From assembly GCF_039555335.1 (NCBI RefSeq), contig NC_092642.1:15529208-15593207 (forward strand): 64,000 bases of DNA, given 5' to 3'. Shown piece by piece: positions 35,601 to 47,220 of this stretch. The first letter of the stretch is position 1; each line of letters starts with the position of its first letter. This DNA comes from Amphiura filiformis. Taxonomy: Eukaryota > Echinodermata > Ophiuroidea > Amphilepidida > Amphiuridae. The notes beneath the pieces were generated by a model. It worked only from the letters and a program-made list of their open reading frames with translations, was not told the origin of the DNA and searched no databases. The position numbers and the translations under genes are program-made.

Positions 35601-38211
35601 GGAAGTGGAATAAAAAGCTACTCCAACAGAGTAGCTGCACTGAACCTTCACTTGACAGGAAAAGACCAAATAAGCATCATCCAAGTATATGCGACCACTA
35701 GCGAGTACGATGATGAGATAGTAGAAATATTCTATGAAGACGTGAGTAAGGCAATAGAAGCCAACAAAGGAAAGTATACCATTGTCATGGGCGATTTTAA
35801 TGCCAAAGTAGGAGAATGCCAACCAGATGAAGAGGCCATCATAGGAAAATTTGGTTATGGACAGAGAAATAAAAGAGGTGAAATGCTACTGGAATTTGCA
35901 GCACAGCATAAGCTGGTTATAGGCAACACATTCTTCAAGAAAAATAAAAACCGCTATTGGACATGGGAAAGCCCAGATGGACACACCAGAAACCAAATAG
36001 ACTTTATTCTCAGTAGCCAAAAGGGAATTATACAGGACTGTGGAGTTATCACAAAGATAGATATAGGAAGTGATCACAGAATGGTGAGGGCTAAACTTCA
36101 TATCAGCAAAAGACTAACCGGGCTTAAATTTATCAGAAATGAAAAGAAAAGCAAGATTAACATCCTACGACTAAGAGAGAAGAGGTCAGAATTCCAGTTG
36201 GAATTGAAAAATCGCTTTGAGGGACTAGACATTGAAGAGTTGGATTTAGACCAAAAATACCAGACTTTATCCAGCACTGTGATGGAAGTGGCAGCAGAAG
36301 TAGCTCCACAAGAGAAGAGGAGGAAGCAAACAACTGAGGAGGACAAAGAGATTGAGGCCCTGGACAGAAGGAGGAAAGAATTGAGAGAAATTATCAACAA
36401 ATAAATACCTGAAAAGAGCGAATACAGGGAACTCGTCAAAACTGTGAGGAAAAAACGTAGACAGAGGAGCAGAAAGAAGAGAAAAGAACAAATAGAAATC
36501 ATTCTCAAAAGTGGAAGAGGACCTCAGCATATTGCAAAGCTGAACCGGAAGAAATCAAGAATGCACCAAATGAGACAAAAAGACGGTGTCTTAACAAATG
36601 ACAGGCAAGAGATACTTAATGTATGCGCAGACTTTTATCAAGACCTGTATAGCTCCAAATCAAATGAGGCAAAACCAAATACAATATCACCAGACATATC
36701 AGCCATCCCAAGTATAACACAAAAAGAAGTGGAAATGGCTGTAAAGGAGATGAAAGACAGCAAAGCACCAGGAACAGATGACATTACTAGTGATATAATC
36801 AAGATTGGAGGAGAGGGGATTATTCAACATTTAGTTGGACTCTATAACCAAATATCTGATGAAAAAAGGATACCAGTTTGCTGGAAAGAGGCAAAAGTGA
36901 TTCTCCTTTACAAGAAAGGTGAAAAAACAGACATTAAAAACTACAGACCTATCAGCCTGTTATCACATGTTTACAAAATTTTCACAAGGATAATACAGAA
37001 CAGAATAAAAGGAGTGCTTGATGAAAACCAACCAAGAGAACAGGCAGGCTTCAGAAGTGGATATTCAACAGTAGACCATCTGCATGCCATCAACCAACTT
37101 ATTGAGAAGGCAAATGAATATAATTTGAAGCTATGCATTGGATACATATACTATGAGAAGGCCTTTGACTCAGTGGAACATAAAGACCTCTTTACAACAC
37201 TACGTAAAGTTGGAGTCAATGAAGGTTATGTCCAAATTCTCGAGGACATATACACAAATGCCACAGCCAAAATCCACATTGAAAACGATGTTTCAAAAAC
37301 AATCCGAATTCAGCGTGGTGTGAGACAGGGAGACACAATATCCCCCAAAATATTCACTACAGCAATGGAAGATATATTCAGAAAGCTGAACCTACAGGAG
37401 AGAGGGATCAACATAGATGGCGAGAAGCTAACAGATCTGAGATTCGCAGATGATGTAGCTTTGTTGACAAGATCAGTAAAGGATATGGAGGTCCAGTTAA
37501 ATGATCTGAATAAAGGAAGTAAAAAGATTGGACTGAACATACACAAGGGCAAAACAAAATATATGACAAACTACCAGTCAGAGAATGTCATTGTAGTTGA
37601 AGGCGATGTTATCGAAAAGGTGGATGGTTACAAATATCTCGGCCAAACAGTGAAGATGGAGGACAACACCAGGGAAGAAGCTTTGATCAGAATAAAGGCA
37701 GGTTGGAGTTGCTTTGGAAGATTTAAGGACATTCTATGTGATAAAATTTTACTAATGTATCTGAGAAGTAGAATGTTCAACCAGTGTGTATTGCCAACAA
37801 TGACATATGGGGCAGAAACCATGGACAACAACCAAGTACCTGGAACAGAAATTACAAACAGCCCAAAGAGCAATGGAAAGGAAGATGCTACACATTACCT
37901 TAAGGGATAAAATTAAGAACACTGAAATAAGACGTCAAACTCAAGTCAAAGACCTTATGGTGAAACTCAAAGAAGCGAAATGGAGATGGGCAGGTCACCT
38001 TGCACGAAGGGAAGATAACAGATGGACTAAACGGCTTACAGAATGGCAACCAAGAACAGGGAAAAGATCAAGAAGAAGACAGAAGAGGAGGTGGCGTGAT
38101 GACATTACTGCCTACATGGGACCTACATGGACAAGAAATGCAAGAGACAGAGAACAGTGGAAGAATCATGAAGAGGGCTACGTCCAACAATGGTCGAACA
38201 CAGCCTGGTGA
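35601..38211 (+). mobile_element. RTE-like non-LTR retrotransposon, 5'-truncated, near-intact
   Basis: One frame from 35601 carries the end of an APE-type endonuclease: IIQVYATTSEYDDE, MGDFNAKVGECQPDEE, YWTWESPDGHTRNQIDFIL and the GSDHRMV catalytic motif. A single in-frame TAA (36402-36404) then interrupts it. The same frame continues into a reverse transcriptase: YRPISLL, QAGFRSGYST, RGVRQGDTISP, FADDVALL and YKYLGQTV. Near 37821 one extra base shifts the frame, and the C-terminal part (MERKMLHITLRDKI, WRWAGHLARREDNRW, to the TGA ending at 38211) continues in another frame. The endonuclease and RT style is that of the RTE clade. The first catalytic Asp of RT motif A is Tyr here (YIYYEKAFD at 37143-37169). 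The N-terminal endonuclease is missing, typical of 5' truncation. This copy cannot make a working protein. Confidence 0.88.
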
Positions 38212-39003
38212 GGTTGGAATGTGCATGTACGGTCCAAACATGCCTTTACTGTGGGGCTCAATGGGAAAAATCACTAAAAACTCATTTTTGACAACCAAAA
38301 CCAAAGTGATGTTGACTTATGTTGGTACTGGCATAATACTGGATACATAAACATCACATAGTGCAATATATGTTCCAACAAGTCGACACTCTTTAAAGCG
38401 CAAAAGTAATTTGTGCGTAAATCAAGACCATCCAAAACAGATTTCTTACAGTAAAGAATAGGAGGTCATCTGGGGTCACATACAGTAGTGTACATTGTAC
38501 ATGTACCTGCTGTCACAACTTCACACACATAATTTTGGGCAATTTGGTGACATATTTTTGTCTGTATAACTTCAAAAGTATTCGCACTAGAAACATGATT
38601 GACCCCTTATTGTTTTAAGTAATTTGATTCTCTCTCAAATGAAAGAACTTGCAGCTAAAATATTGAACTTCAAAATGTTATGAACATCCCTAACAATACA
38701 ATAAATAGGTTTAAAACCAGCACACAAATATCAAATATCATGCTTGAAAAGGTTCCATAAATAGACCAGCTTCTAAAGTACACATTATTTATAACACTAC
38801 CATTAAAATCGTAAAAGACATGAAGTGAGAAGTCCACCGACCGAGCCCAAAGGGACAATCGGTGCATCTCACATAAATAAATAACAAAATCATAACATTT
38901 CATGAAATACTACAAAAGGACACACTATAAAAATTGCACATGCACACGACCACCTCCCTTTTAGCCCTTACCTGCGACACGGGGCAACTTTGATGACTAT
39001 TGT
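38212..39003. other. 3' flank of the retrotransposon, no gene
   Basis: After the retrotransposon stop come about 150 bp that may be its 3' untranslated end. Then follows AT-rich sequence with nothing I can name until the dispersed repeat at 39004. The exact 3' end of the element is not visible: no poly(A) tail or terminal microsatellite is clear. Confidence 0.5.
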
Positions 39004-39212
39004 TTTTAGATTGCCTTCCTTTTCAAGCCTCTCCTCCACCACACCCCGGATGCTTTCACGTAACAATTTAGTCATTTATATATTTTATTGTGTGAAAATA
39101 TAGCTTCACACTGTTTTATATACGGAATAATCTGACTGATAACAGATGGCGCTATCACTGGACTAATGTGCTCAATATTAGCACTTTAAGCGTCTGCTGT
39201 ACAGTGTTTAAT
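39004..39212 (+). repeat. Dispersed repeat, direct copy of 34265-34480
   Basis: It begins TTTTTAGATTGCCTTCCTTT and runs through ATACGGAATAATCTGACTGA to AAGCGTCTGCTGTACAGTG. The left boundary is preceded by a CCTGCGACACGGGGCAACTT unit resembling those at 35.3 kb. Confidence 0.85.
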
Positions 39213-39454
39213 ATTAGAATTTTAGTAGCGGGACTGGATTGGACGCTCACAAAAACTATCCACCCGCCTTCAAGAGCACAATTTGATTGTGAATCCTCCG
39301 TGGGTCGCTTACGATTAAATGATTAATTTTGAATTATCAAAAGTTAAAAAAATGTCTTATTGTTTTTAATGATTACAAACACGCTTAAAATCCAACACTG
39401 ATGTAATGTTATTTCTTCTCAAAGGTGAGTGGTCCTATCTTTAATCTTTTTTCA

Positions 39455-39522
39455 TATTCTATATTCTATTCTATTCTATTCTATTCTATTCTATTCTATT
39501 CTATTCTTTTCTATTCTATATT
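39455..39522. repeat. (ATTCT)n microsatellite
   Basis: About twelve units of TATTC/ATTCT in a row with one TTTTC interruption near the end. Pentanucleotide simple repeat. Confidence 0.95.
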
Positions 39523-39793
39523 AGTGTACATTGAGACCTACCATTAAAACAGTCTGTTTCCTTATTTTAAGTAGTATTGCTCCAACGGTTTTGATGTGAG
39601 AAGCAAAACAAAAATATATAGCAATCCTTTAATGATAGTAGGCTACATAGTTCGGTGGTGGTTACCACTTTTTATCACGTGTTTGTTCACACCAGTCTCG
39701 AGCATTAAGAGCTTTCTCCTGATACCAAAATCTCAAATTTGGTGGGGAAACATGGGTGAATGAAAATGTCAATTTGGTCACACACACCTTTAA

Positions 39794-40457
39794 AGGCCCT
39801 TTCAGTGATTTCACAGGAACATTAAAAAAATGGAAATTTGTCAGAGTTGCTTAGAAATAAAGAATAAGTCTACAGAATTTCATTAAACCACTTTTCCCTG
39901 AATACATCGACAAATTAGTCAAAAAACAGAAGTTTTAGAAAGGTTTTCTACTTCAACTCTGAGAAAATCGAGATTTTCGTACAGTGCGCCACCAATCGAC
40001 TGGAAAAACTTCCTAGTCCAGTGTTTCTAACACGGGGAAGTAGAGTCTAAATTGATTTAAAACAGACGCTTTTAAGCTACAATTTTGTAGTAGAAAACAA
40101 AATAAGCAATTAAAGGTCACCGAGGCAAACTAACGGTCAATTCAAATATGAAAAACAGTTAAAATTGTGTATTTTGTTTAAAATAGTAGCTACTGATGTA
40201 ATAAGTAGTAGAAACAATACGCAACGCGTGTTGGTACGTGGAGAGTGAGCTTCTTTCGATCTCGAGTCGGACTTTTTGTACTGTCAGTATCAAAAGTCCA
40301 GAATCATGCAAATGCTTTATTTTGTCTAAAATACACGGCTTTCGACCGAACCACTAGCAGGCTATGTTAGCACATCTATGCCAATTACAAAGGTACCAAA
40401 ATCTGAATTTTGATGATTTTTACGATCGTCCGGATGAGCAAATCACTGAATGGGCCT
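39794..40457. mobile_element. TTAA-flanked MITE, Kolobok/piggyBac-like
   Basis: The left end AGGCCCTTTCAGTGATTT and the right end AAATCACTGAATGGGCCT are inverted repeats with one mismatch. They are bounded on both sides by TTAA (39790-39793 and 40458-40461). A TTAA target duplication is characteristic of piggyBac and Kolobok superfamilies; an AGG terminus would suit Kolobok better, but this is inference. The 664-bp interior has no open frame of note, so it is non-autonomous. Confidence 0.82.
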
Positions 40458-41030
40458 TTAACGAGTTCCATTTGAGTTTTAACATTTCTTTTTACTTTAA
40501 CATTTTTTAAAATAATTCAGTCGTGATTTGCACTTAGTGGCGAATACCGGATTGCTGTAAACCGTTCCAGAGTTAACCCTTGAAGCGCTTCATGCGATTC
40601 GCCGAGTGCGGGCAGCGACAAAAACGGCTTTGCACCACAAAATCAGGCGGCGAGCGGCATGTTGGGCGGAGAGAGACGGCAAAACCGCTCGGCCAGCATG
40701 GCATTTTCCATACACTTGGTTAGTTTTGTGGGGTTCATTATCGAACACAAACGGTTTTAGCTTGTATATTTATTAACAAAGACCTGCTTCTTTGTGATAT
40801 TTTAAGCGTTTTAAAATTTCAAAATAATCCCATTCAATTACACGGTTGACAACGGAAATGTTCTGAATTCGTGGCACTCACCTCCTCACAAAATAGTCGA
40901 AAACGCCGCCCTCTATAGTAATCATAGTCATAATACCAAAGGGTCCGTTTTTACCTATCTGAGATTCGTCAGTATGCGGTGATTACAACGCATGAACACT
41001 TAAAGCATAAGATAGCAACGTTGGCACAGA
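40458..41030. other. Intergenic stretch with a GC-rich patch
   Basis: A short GC-rich patch at about 40590-40720 (GCCGAGTGCGGGCAGCGAC, GGCGGCGAGCGGCATGTTGG) stands out from AT-rich surroundings. It has no open frame or RNA fold that I recognise and may be part of another interspersed repeat. Confidence 0.45.
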
Positions 41031-41039
41031 GTTTTTGTG

Positions 41040-41460
41040 GGAACTGAGAGCACATCAGACTCACCAAATTGAATTCTAAATACGAGGGTTGTCCTTGTGA
41101 TATCAAATAATATTGTTTGTTTTTTTGGGTTTTTTTGGGGGGGGGGTGGAATTCGCGATATAATACGTCGTACATATTTTATGGCAAATTGTTAAAAATT
41201 GATATTTTTGATATTTAGCAGTCCTCGAAGTAAACTTTTGACCTTTCGTATGGAAGATGGCAGATATACATTTTTCCCCAAAAAGAATTAAAATGTGTAG
41301 GTTTGTTGGTGACAATAATGTATATTTCAATACGAAAGGTCCAAATTTTCAAATGATCGTCGGCTTTTCCTCCCAGCTACATGCACTTTAAGGACATATC
41401 AGTAGATTTATAAATTTTACTTCGAGGACTGTTAAATGTCAAATATTTAACAAAATTTTG
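41040..41460. mobile_element. Large palindromic element, copy 2 (ends lost)
   Basis: It shares with 59899-60552 the blocks GAGAGCACATCAGACTCACC, AATTGATATTTTTGATATTT, CAGTCCTCGAAGTAAAC, GTCGGCTTTTCCTCCCAGCT and TTTACTTCGAGGACTGTTAA. The two CTCGAAGTAAA/TTTACTTCGAG blocks form its inverted repeat. Outer arm sequence is missing on the right side. A run TTTTTTTGGG then GGGGGGG lies at about 41121-41147. Confidence 0.75.
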
Positions 41461-41965
41461 GCAATTTTGATGAACAAATTCCACTTGGAAGGGCGACTTT
41501 CAGGAAGGGGTCGGCACCAATGGGAGTAACCTATGCAGAAATAGATTCATTAAATTAAATTAAGCGTACTGGTTTCAAATAAACTAAATTAAATTGTAAA
41601 TGAAAATGAGACACAAACTTCTGACTGTAATTTCGCTATACTGTAACTTTATGAAATTGTATTTTAATGATGCAATGTATGTCTCTAGTCATAAGGATTC
41701 AGAAAATGTATAGTTTGACATATCTGAGATCGGAGTTATTATCATACAGGTCAAAGTTCAAAATGTTTGGCTGTGTATAGGCAACATTGATTTGGGCTAA
41801 AAATTCTACGAACATGCGATTTGTACGGGCTTTTCCCCTAAATATGAAAGGAAATGACTGTTTCAATCTTACTATATAGCAAGTAAAAAATCGATTACTC
41901 TTGGAATAATTTTACAAGAGTGAAGAGAAAATTATGAATTGTAACGTGGACCTCAACACCCTCCA

Positions 41966-42407
41966 CGGTTGTTTGATGGCATGCAAAACCGAGTCATTTT
42001 AAAGAAAAGTTAAACAATGATGGCGCTATTGTCTTAAATTTGGTTTGCACAAAGGCCTTAAGAGGTAGACGCTTTTATAATGATATTAGAACATCGGCAA
42101 AAACACTAACAAATGACAACGGCATTTTCAAAAACTTTTTTTTATCATGAAATGTAAGGTATAAATCATATTAATTTAAAATCTAAAATATAAGTAAATA
42201 GCGCCCTCAATTTGTGCACAAATGTACAGTTTATAGAATAAAAATTGCCACAAAAAAGCAGAAAAAGATAATAATAATCTAATATAGAAATGACAATCTA
42301 TGTTAAAAATTGCTACAAAATATTTGTGTACATGTACATACAGTTTACTACTAGTATGATAGCTGTTGGTATCATTCAGGTCTGGAATTGAATATAATGT
42401 TTTGTTG
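41966..42407 (-). mobile_element. MITE family A, copy 3 (cut at the retrotransposon)
   Basis: It starts with the terminus CGGTTGTTTGATG and follows copy 1 in reverse orientation through GCGCCCTCAATTTGTGCAC and GATAGCTGTTGGTATCATTC. It stops at GTTTTGTTG (42407), about 55 bp before the expected far terminus. The 3' tail of a retrotransposon begins within 6 bp. Confidence 0.8.
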
Positions 42408-42412
42408 AAAAA

Positions 42413-45266
42413 TTGCTTACTTGCTTACTTGCTTAATTCGAGTGGTGTCCTCGATCTGTGATGGCTTTCCACAACTTCCAGTCTCTTGAAGTCTGATGCC
42501 TCCAGTCCAGTGTCATCTTCCAGAATGTCAATGTAGGTCAGAGCAGGTCTTTCAGGTTTCCGCCTCCCATGTTTGGGTATCCAATGAACCATTTTTGATG
42601 CGGGCTCCTCACTTCTGGAAGAGTGGCCAGCAAACCGGGTTCTTCTTTCCCTGATCTTGTGGCTTATTTTGGGAAGATCTCCATATAGGTCTGCATTTGA
42701 CATATGTTCCTTCCAATGCACATTCAGAACAGTTCTTAGCATGCGGGTGTAACAGCCATCCAGACCCTTTGCAAGTTTAGGGGTGATGGTCCATGCTTCG
42801 CATCCATAAAGCAGCACCGACTCCACTGTTGCAGCAAAGATTCGAAGTTTGAAACTCCTGGTAAAAGTTGACCTCCAGATTTTCTTAAGTTTACTGCACG
42901 CCCTCCATGCTGCTGCATCCCTTTCTGTGCTTTTCATCCAAGCGCCTAGGTATTTGAAGTCATCTACCTCCTCTAGTACTGCACCCTCATTTGTTGTGAT
43001 GTTTTCTCTCTTGTTATTGTAGGACATGTACTTTGTTTTACCTCCACTCATCTTCAGGCCCACTTTAGCAGCTGAAGTCTCCACTCTATGAAGCAGTTCT
43101 TGTGCTTGGTGTATTTCCTCAGACAACAGTGCAATGTCGTCAGCAAAATCAAAGTCTGTCACCACGACTGGGCCAACTCTCCTACTTCGCCTCTTTCCAG
43201 ATGGAATCCTAGCTCCTCTTCGTTTCCTTCAATAGCTATTCTCAGTGCAAAGTCGAGGACAATCACAAACAGGTCTAGGGCGAGGGTATCCCCCTGAAGT
43301 ACTCCTGCTAAGATTTCAAACAATTCTGTCTCGCCATCTGGTGATATTACTTTGGGTTTTGTGTTTTGGTACATTTTGCCAATAGCTTCAACAATGAGTT
43401 CTGGAATACCGTAGGCATGGAGTATCTTCAACACCTTGCCTCTATGGATGGTGTCGAAAGCTTTCTTGAAGTCGATGAATGTTATTATCGCTGGCAGGTT
43501 ATGCGCCTTTACCTCTTTAATCAGCCTACGCAGTGCAAGGATTTGTTTTCAGATGCTAGTCAATTTCAGGTCTATTAAGTATCATTCTGTTGTAGGTTTT
43601 GGCTACGATAGAGGTTAGACTGATACCGCGATAGTTGTTTCCGGAACTTAGATCTCCTGTTTTAGGGATAGGAACAATATTAAGTATGGACCATTGATCC
43701 GGTTTCTTCCCTTTGAGAAGTGCATTATTGCAGAACCCTAACACAATGTCATCTAGGTTGCATCTCTTCAGCACTTCTGGAGGTATGTTGTCCTCTCCAC
43801 AGCTCTTTCCCTCAACCAAAGATGCTTTAGCTTCTTCATATTCTTCTTTGTCAAATGGCCCCACTTTAATATCAAGCTCGTCTAAAACTGATCCCTCATC
43901 ATCAATGTCAGGAGGGCTTCCAAGAAGGCCTTTGAAGTGGTTGTACCAATTTGTGACCCTTTCACTTTGTGTATTTCCCTTCAACTGACCTGTACTGCAT
44001 GCCTTTCTACCAGTGATGTTGTTGATCAGTTTTTAATTTTCACCATGTTTGGAGTTGACATGCGCCCTATCAACCTCTTGCAACTTGCCATTTCAGTCTG
44101 CCTCGATGACTTCATTGTATGCATCATCAAGGTTTTTCTTCGCCTTTATGACTCTTGGATCACGAGAAAAGTTTGCCCTTCGAGATCGCTTCTTTGCAGG
44201 GATGATCTTCTCAGCTGCTTCTTATCCGTGGCTGTTTCCAAACCTGTTGTGCACTTCTATGGTGTACATCTTTTGAATATTTCTATCGGTGCTCAGGGAT
44301 TTCCAATCGAACTGGTTCTTCCTTGGTAAAGTCTTGCTCTTTCTGAGGCTTAGACTTATTCTTGCCGACACTATTCTGTGATCGGAGCCCACACTAGCAA
44401 AGGGGTTGTATGCCTCAGCGTTCTGCAGACTGTTCCTCCATTTTCTTCGTATGAGTATATAGTCTAGTTGGTATTTATTGCCTCCTGGGCTTGTAAATGT
44501 CCATAATTTTCCAGCTTTCTTACGAAACTGTGTGTTCGCAATTATGAAATTCTTCTCTGTTGCTAGTTCCACAAGGTACTTTCCATTTCTGTTAGTGGTG
44601 TCATGGTATGTAAATTTAGTGTCTTCCAGTCCAACTCTAGCATTGAAATCGCCCATCACTATCAAGAGGTTATGAGCTGGGATGGATTCAATGGCTCTCT
44701 CATACTATCGTAGTGATTCTCTTCTATGTCTTCATCAGCTACGTTGGTTGGGCAATATGTAACGATGACAGTTGTTGCAGGGTTACCCTGGAAGTTTGCA
44801 ATTAGAATTCTGCTGTTGTGTGATCTCACATGCACTGGTGAATTTTTAGCATTTTTTTCAGTAGGATTCCAACCCCTCCAACTGCAGCTCCCGCATCGTT
44901 CTTAGTTGCTGATGTTGTAATCAGTGTCCTGTCCAGTATGTTTTCGTATCTAATTGGTTCAGCGTGAATAATACGATGCTCTTGTATTCCCAATACTTCC
45001 ACATTGTACTCAATGAGATTAGAAACTAGCTCCTCTCTACACTGCTGTTCTCTTATTGTTGTCCGTACATTCATGGTGGAGATTGAAATGACTTTCTTGC
45101 AATTTACAAGGTTTCTCCTCCTGCAGGCACCTTCATCAGACTTGTCCCTTCCATCAGGATTTCGAGGCAAGGCGTCACGTGGTCTTTGCAAATCGATGTC
45201 TGCACCAGGAGATGTTAAGACTGAATTAGGGACTTTAACCCTAGTGTAGTTTTGGTTCGCCATCAT
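42413..45266 (-). mobile_element. Decayed non-LTR retrotransposon, RTE-like, with TAAGCAAG tail
   Basis: Read on the minus strand, broken frames follow the order of an APE endonuclease plus RT polyprotein. The N-terminal region is at 45266-44826 (ISTMNVRTTIREQ, VEVLGIQEHRI). Endonuclease motifs MGDFNARVG and VGSDHRIVSARI lie at 44665-44222. The RT segments follow: WYNHFKGLLGSPPD, GKSCGEDNIPPEVLKRC and YRGISLTSI (43984-43556), FIDFKKAFDTIH (about 43480-43435), AGVLQGDTLA (about 43310) and FDFADDIALLS (43155). The C-terminal region with YLGAWM and LYGCEAWT ends near 42425. At least four frameshifts separate these pieces, so it is a dead copy. Both catalytic RT motifs are readable, unlike in the 35.6-kb copy. 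The 3' end carries (TAAGCAAG)n, the short tandem tail typical of RTE-type elements. It is a different family from the 35.6-kb copy. Confidence 0.85.
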
Positions 45267-46180
45267 AGTTTTTCGATTGCTAATATAGCTGTGGTCGCAA
45301 CTCCTACTGGGGTAACAATTGTATCACTAAAAATGAGCGCAAATGATGGGTCTACGATTAGCTTGAGTCGTTTGGGCGAAAAGACGTGCATTTTGTTATG
45401 ACGCATTAAAAACCTTAGGGAAGATGGTAAAACCCCCTTTACATTTTATATGTAAACCTAAATTTACTAACATTCTATAAACTCCTGGAACCACCCCACC
45501 CCCGTATATTATGTGCAACTACAAATGCCATATAATAAACAAATTCTACTTGCAAAACGTGGTCTGTGTGTGGAGGTGGAGCAGGGAGTGGTATATAATT
45601 CAGTATTCAGGTTAGACTGATAATTATATCGTCAGTGGATGAGATTGGTTGATGTGGGTTGGTTTGATGGATGGATGTATGTATCTGAAAGTAGAGCGGC
45701 GGTATTTATATCTGGTCAATTTAATCGTGCAGAGTACTGCGAGCGCTGGTAAAACTACCCTACTGCACCATGACGGCACACATGCATAATGCTTACGATA
45801 ACCCTTTTTCCCGGGCTTTTTTCCCGTGACCAATGGCCTAAATTTCATAAGAAAAATTTGGCACTACCCACACCATAATGCAATTAATGCCGTACCGAGC
45901 AAAATTTTAAATAAGGCACAATTTACATGTGATCCTGTGTGCCACCTTATTTACTATATACAGTAGCTTACAGTCTATTCATAAAAAATATCATACTCAC
46001 TCGATAGTACGAACCATAACGTATATTTGAGCCAAATTTTGGACATCATTCAGGCATTTTTCCTGTATGTACCATGCAATATTCATAAATATTGGGTCGG
46101 AAACCACCACTTTATGCAAATTGATCATGCATGACTCATGGCTCTGCTTGGCTGGTCGATATTGCATAGCATGTACACAT
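45267..46180. other. Intergenic stretch, nothing recognised
   Basis: About 900 bp of mixed sequence. I see no coding frame, no clear inverted repeat and no RNA gene. The first part may include 5' untranslated sequence of the retrotransposon on the minus strand. Confidence 0.5.
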
Positions 46181-46187
46181 TCCAACA

Positions 46188-46246
46188 AAGGATTTGAACC
46201 GGTGTCCTTCACCGTAATCAGTAGCGCAGTACAGTCCATTCAATCA
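46188..46246 (-). repeat. tRNA-like (SINE) fragment
   Basis: On the minus strand the sequence reads GGACTGTACTGCGCTACTGA, then TTACGGTGAAGGACACC, then GGTTCAAATCC. The last segment fits the internal B box of tRNA and SINE promoters (GGTTCRANTCC). The part before it has the length and flow of a tRNA anticodon arm, but I cannot fold a complete tRNA. Probably a remnant of a tRNA-derived SINE. Confidence 0.4.
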
Positions 46247-46604
46247 AAATATGTTGTCATCAACCTATTTGATGGTAGTGCATTTGTTAGGTGTGTGAGA
46301 CGAACTGTCGCGGTAGATTGCAATCATGCTTTTGTTGAATGCATTTGAGTAGTCCGCCATATTTACGGTATGATGCTTCATTATACACAACCTCTATAGC
46401 CGTGCATGCGCAGGTCAATGTGTACATACTTATTTACATACATGTATCATCATCCTCTCGTGGCAGTGTATGCGGTTCTCATGAATATTTGGCAAACAGA
46501 TCAATGGTGCTCCAATTGTATTGGCCGTGGACGGCGATATGTAAATTGGGTAATGATGTCACAGCTCATTATAGTTTGTCACTCGGTCTGTGGTAACTTG
46601 TTGT

Positions 46605-46860
46605 AATGTGGGTATCATGGTAGGTGAATGGGTGCCATGGTGGGATAAGGGGCGTCGGAGTAGGTCAATGAGTGTCATGGTGGGTCATTGAGTGTCATGG
46701 TGAGTCAAGGTGTGTCATGGCGGATCAAGTGGTATCATGGATCATCAAAGAGTGTCATGGTCTGTCATGAGGTGTCATGTTGAGTCAAAATGTTAATATG
46801 GTTGGTCAAGGGGTGTCATGGTGGGTCAAAGGGGTTTTATGGTAGGTCAATGGTGTCTAG
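46605..46860. repeat. Minisatellite, about 20-bp unit
   Basis: About twelve degenerate units of GTGTCATGGTGGGTCAAG (variants with TAGGTGAATG, GAGTCAAG, GGATCAAG) run in a row. Units differ by substitutions and 1-3 bp indels, so the array is old. Confidence 0.85.
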
Positions 46861-47220
46861 TACCCGCCCGGTTGGTGTCAAATGAATGAGAAAAAATATG
46901 CAATAAAAAAACATGTGGGTCGTACGCCTAATAGTTTTATAGTTATAATAAAATCCCTTTAAAAAGCGATGTGCTGGGACATGGTTGTTCACAATGAGTA
47001 ACTTCATATTTCTTTTTGTAAAAATAGTCAAAATAATTTGAAGTGGCAAGATTCGGTTGGTTCAAACCCCAAAATCAGTATCCCAGATACTGATGACTCA
47101 GTTGATTCATTACATCAGTTCCATTCCAATTCTTATACTTCAATTCATATGCTCTTTACGTTGTTACTCCTCTTCAGGTTTACGTTCACCAACTTAAAGC
47201 CCAATACGAACAATTCCAAA

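Noticed and set aside
35652..38211. A host gene related to craniofacial development protein 2
   Set aside because: Such names are usually given to RTE endonuclease sequences; the reverse transcriptase downstream shows this is a retrotransposon.
46605..46860. CRISPR-like array of regular repeats
   Set aside because: Units are adjacent and degenerate with no unique spacers, in an animal genome; it is a minisatellite.
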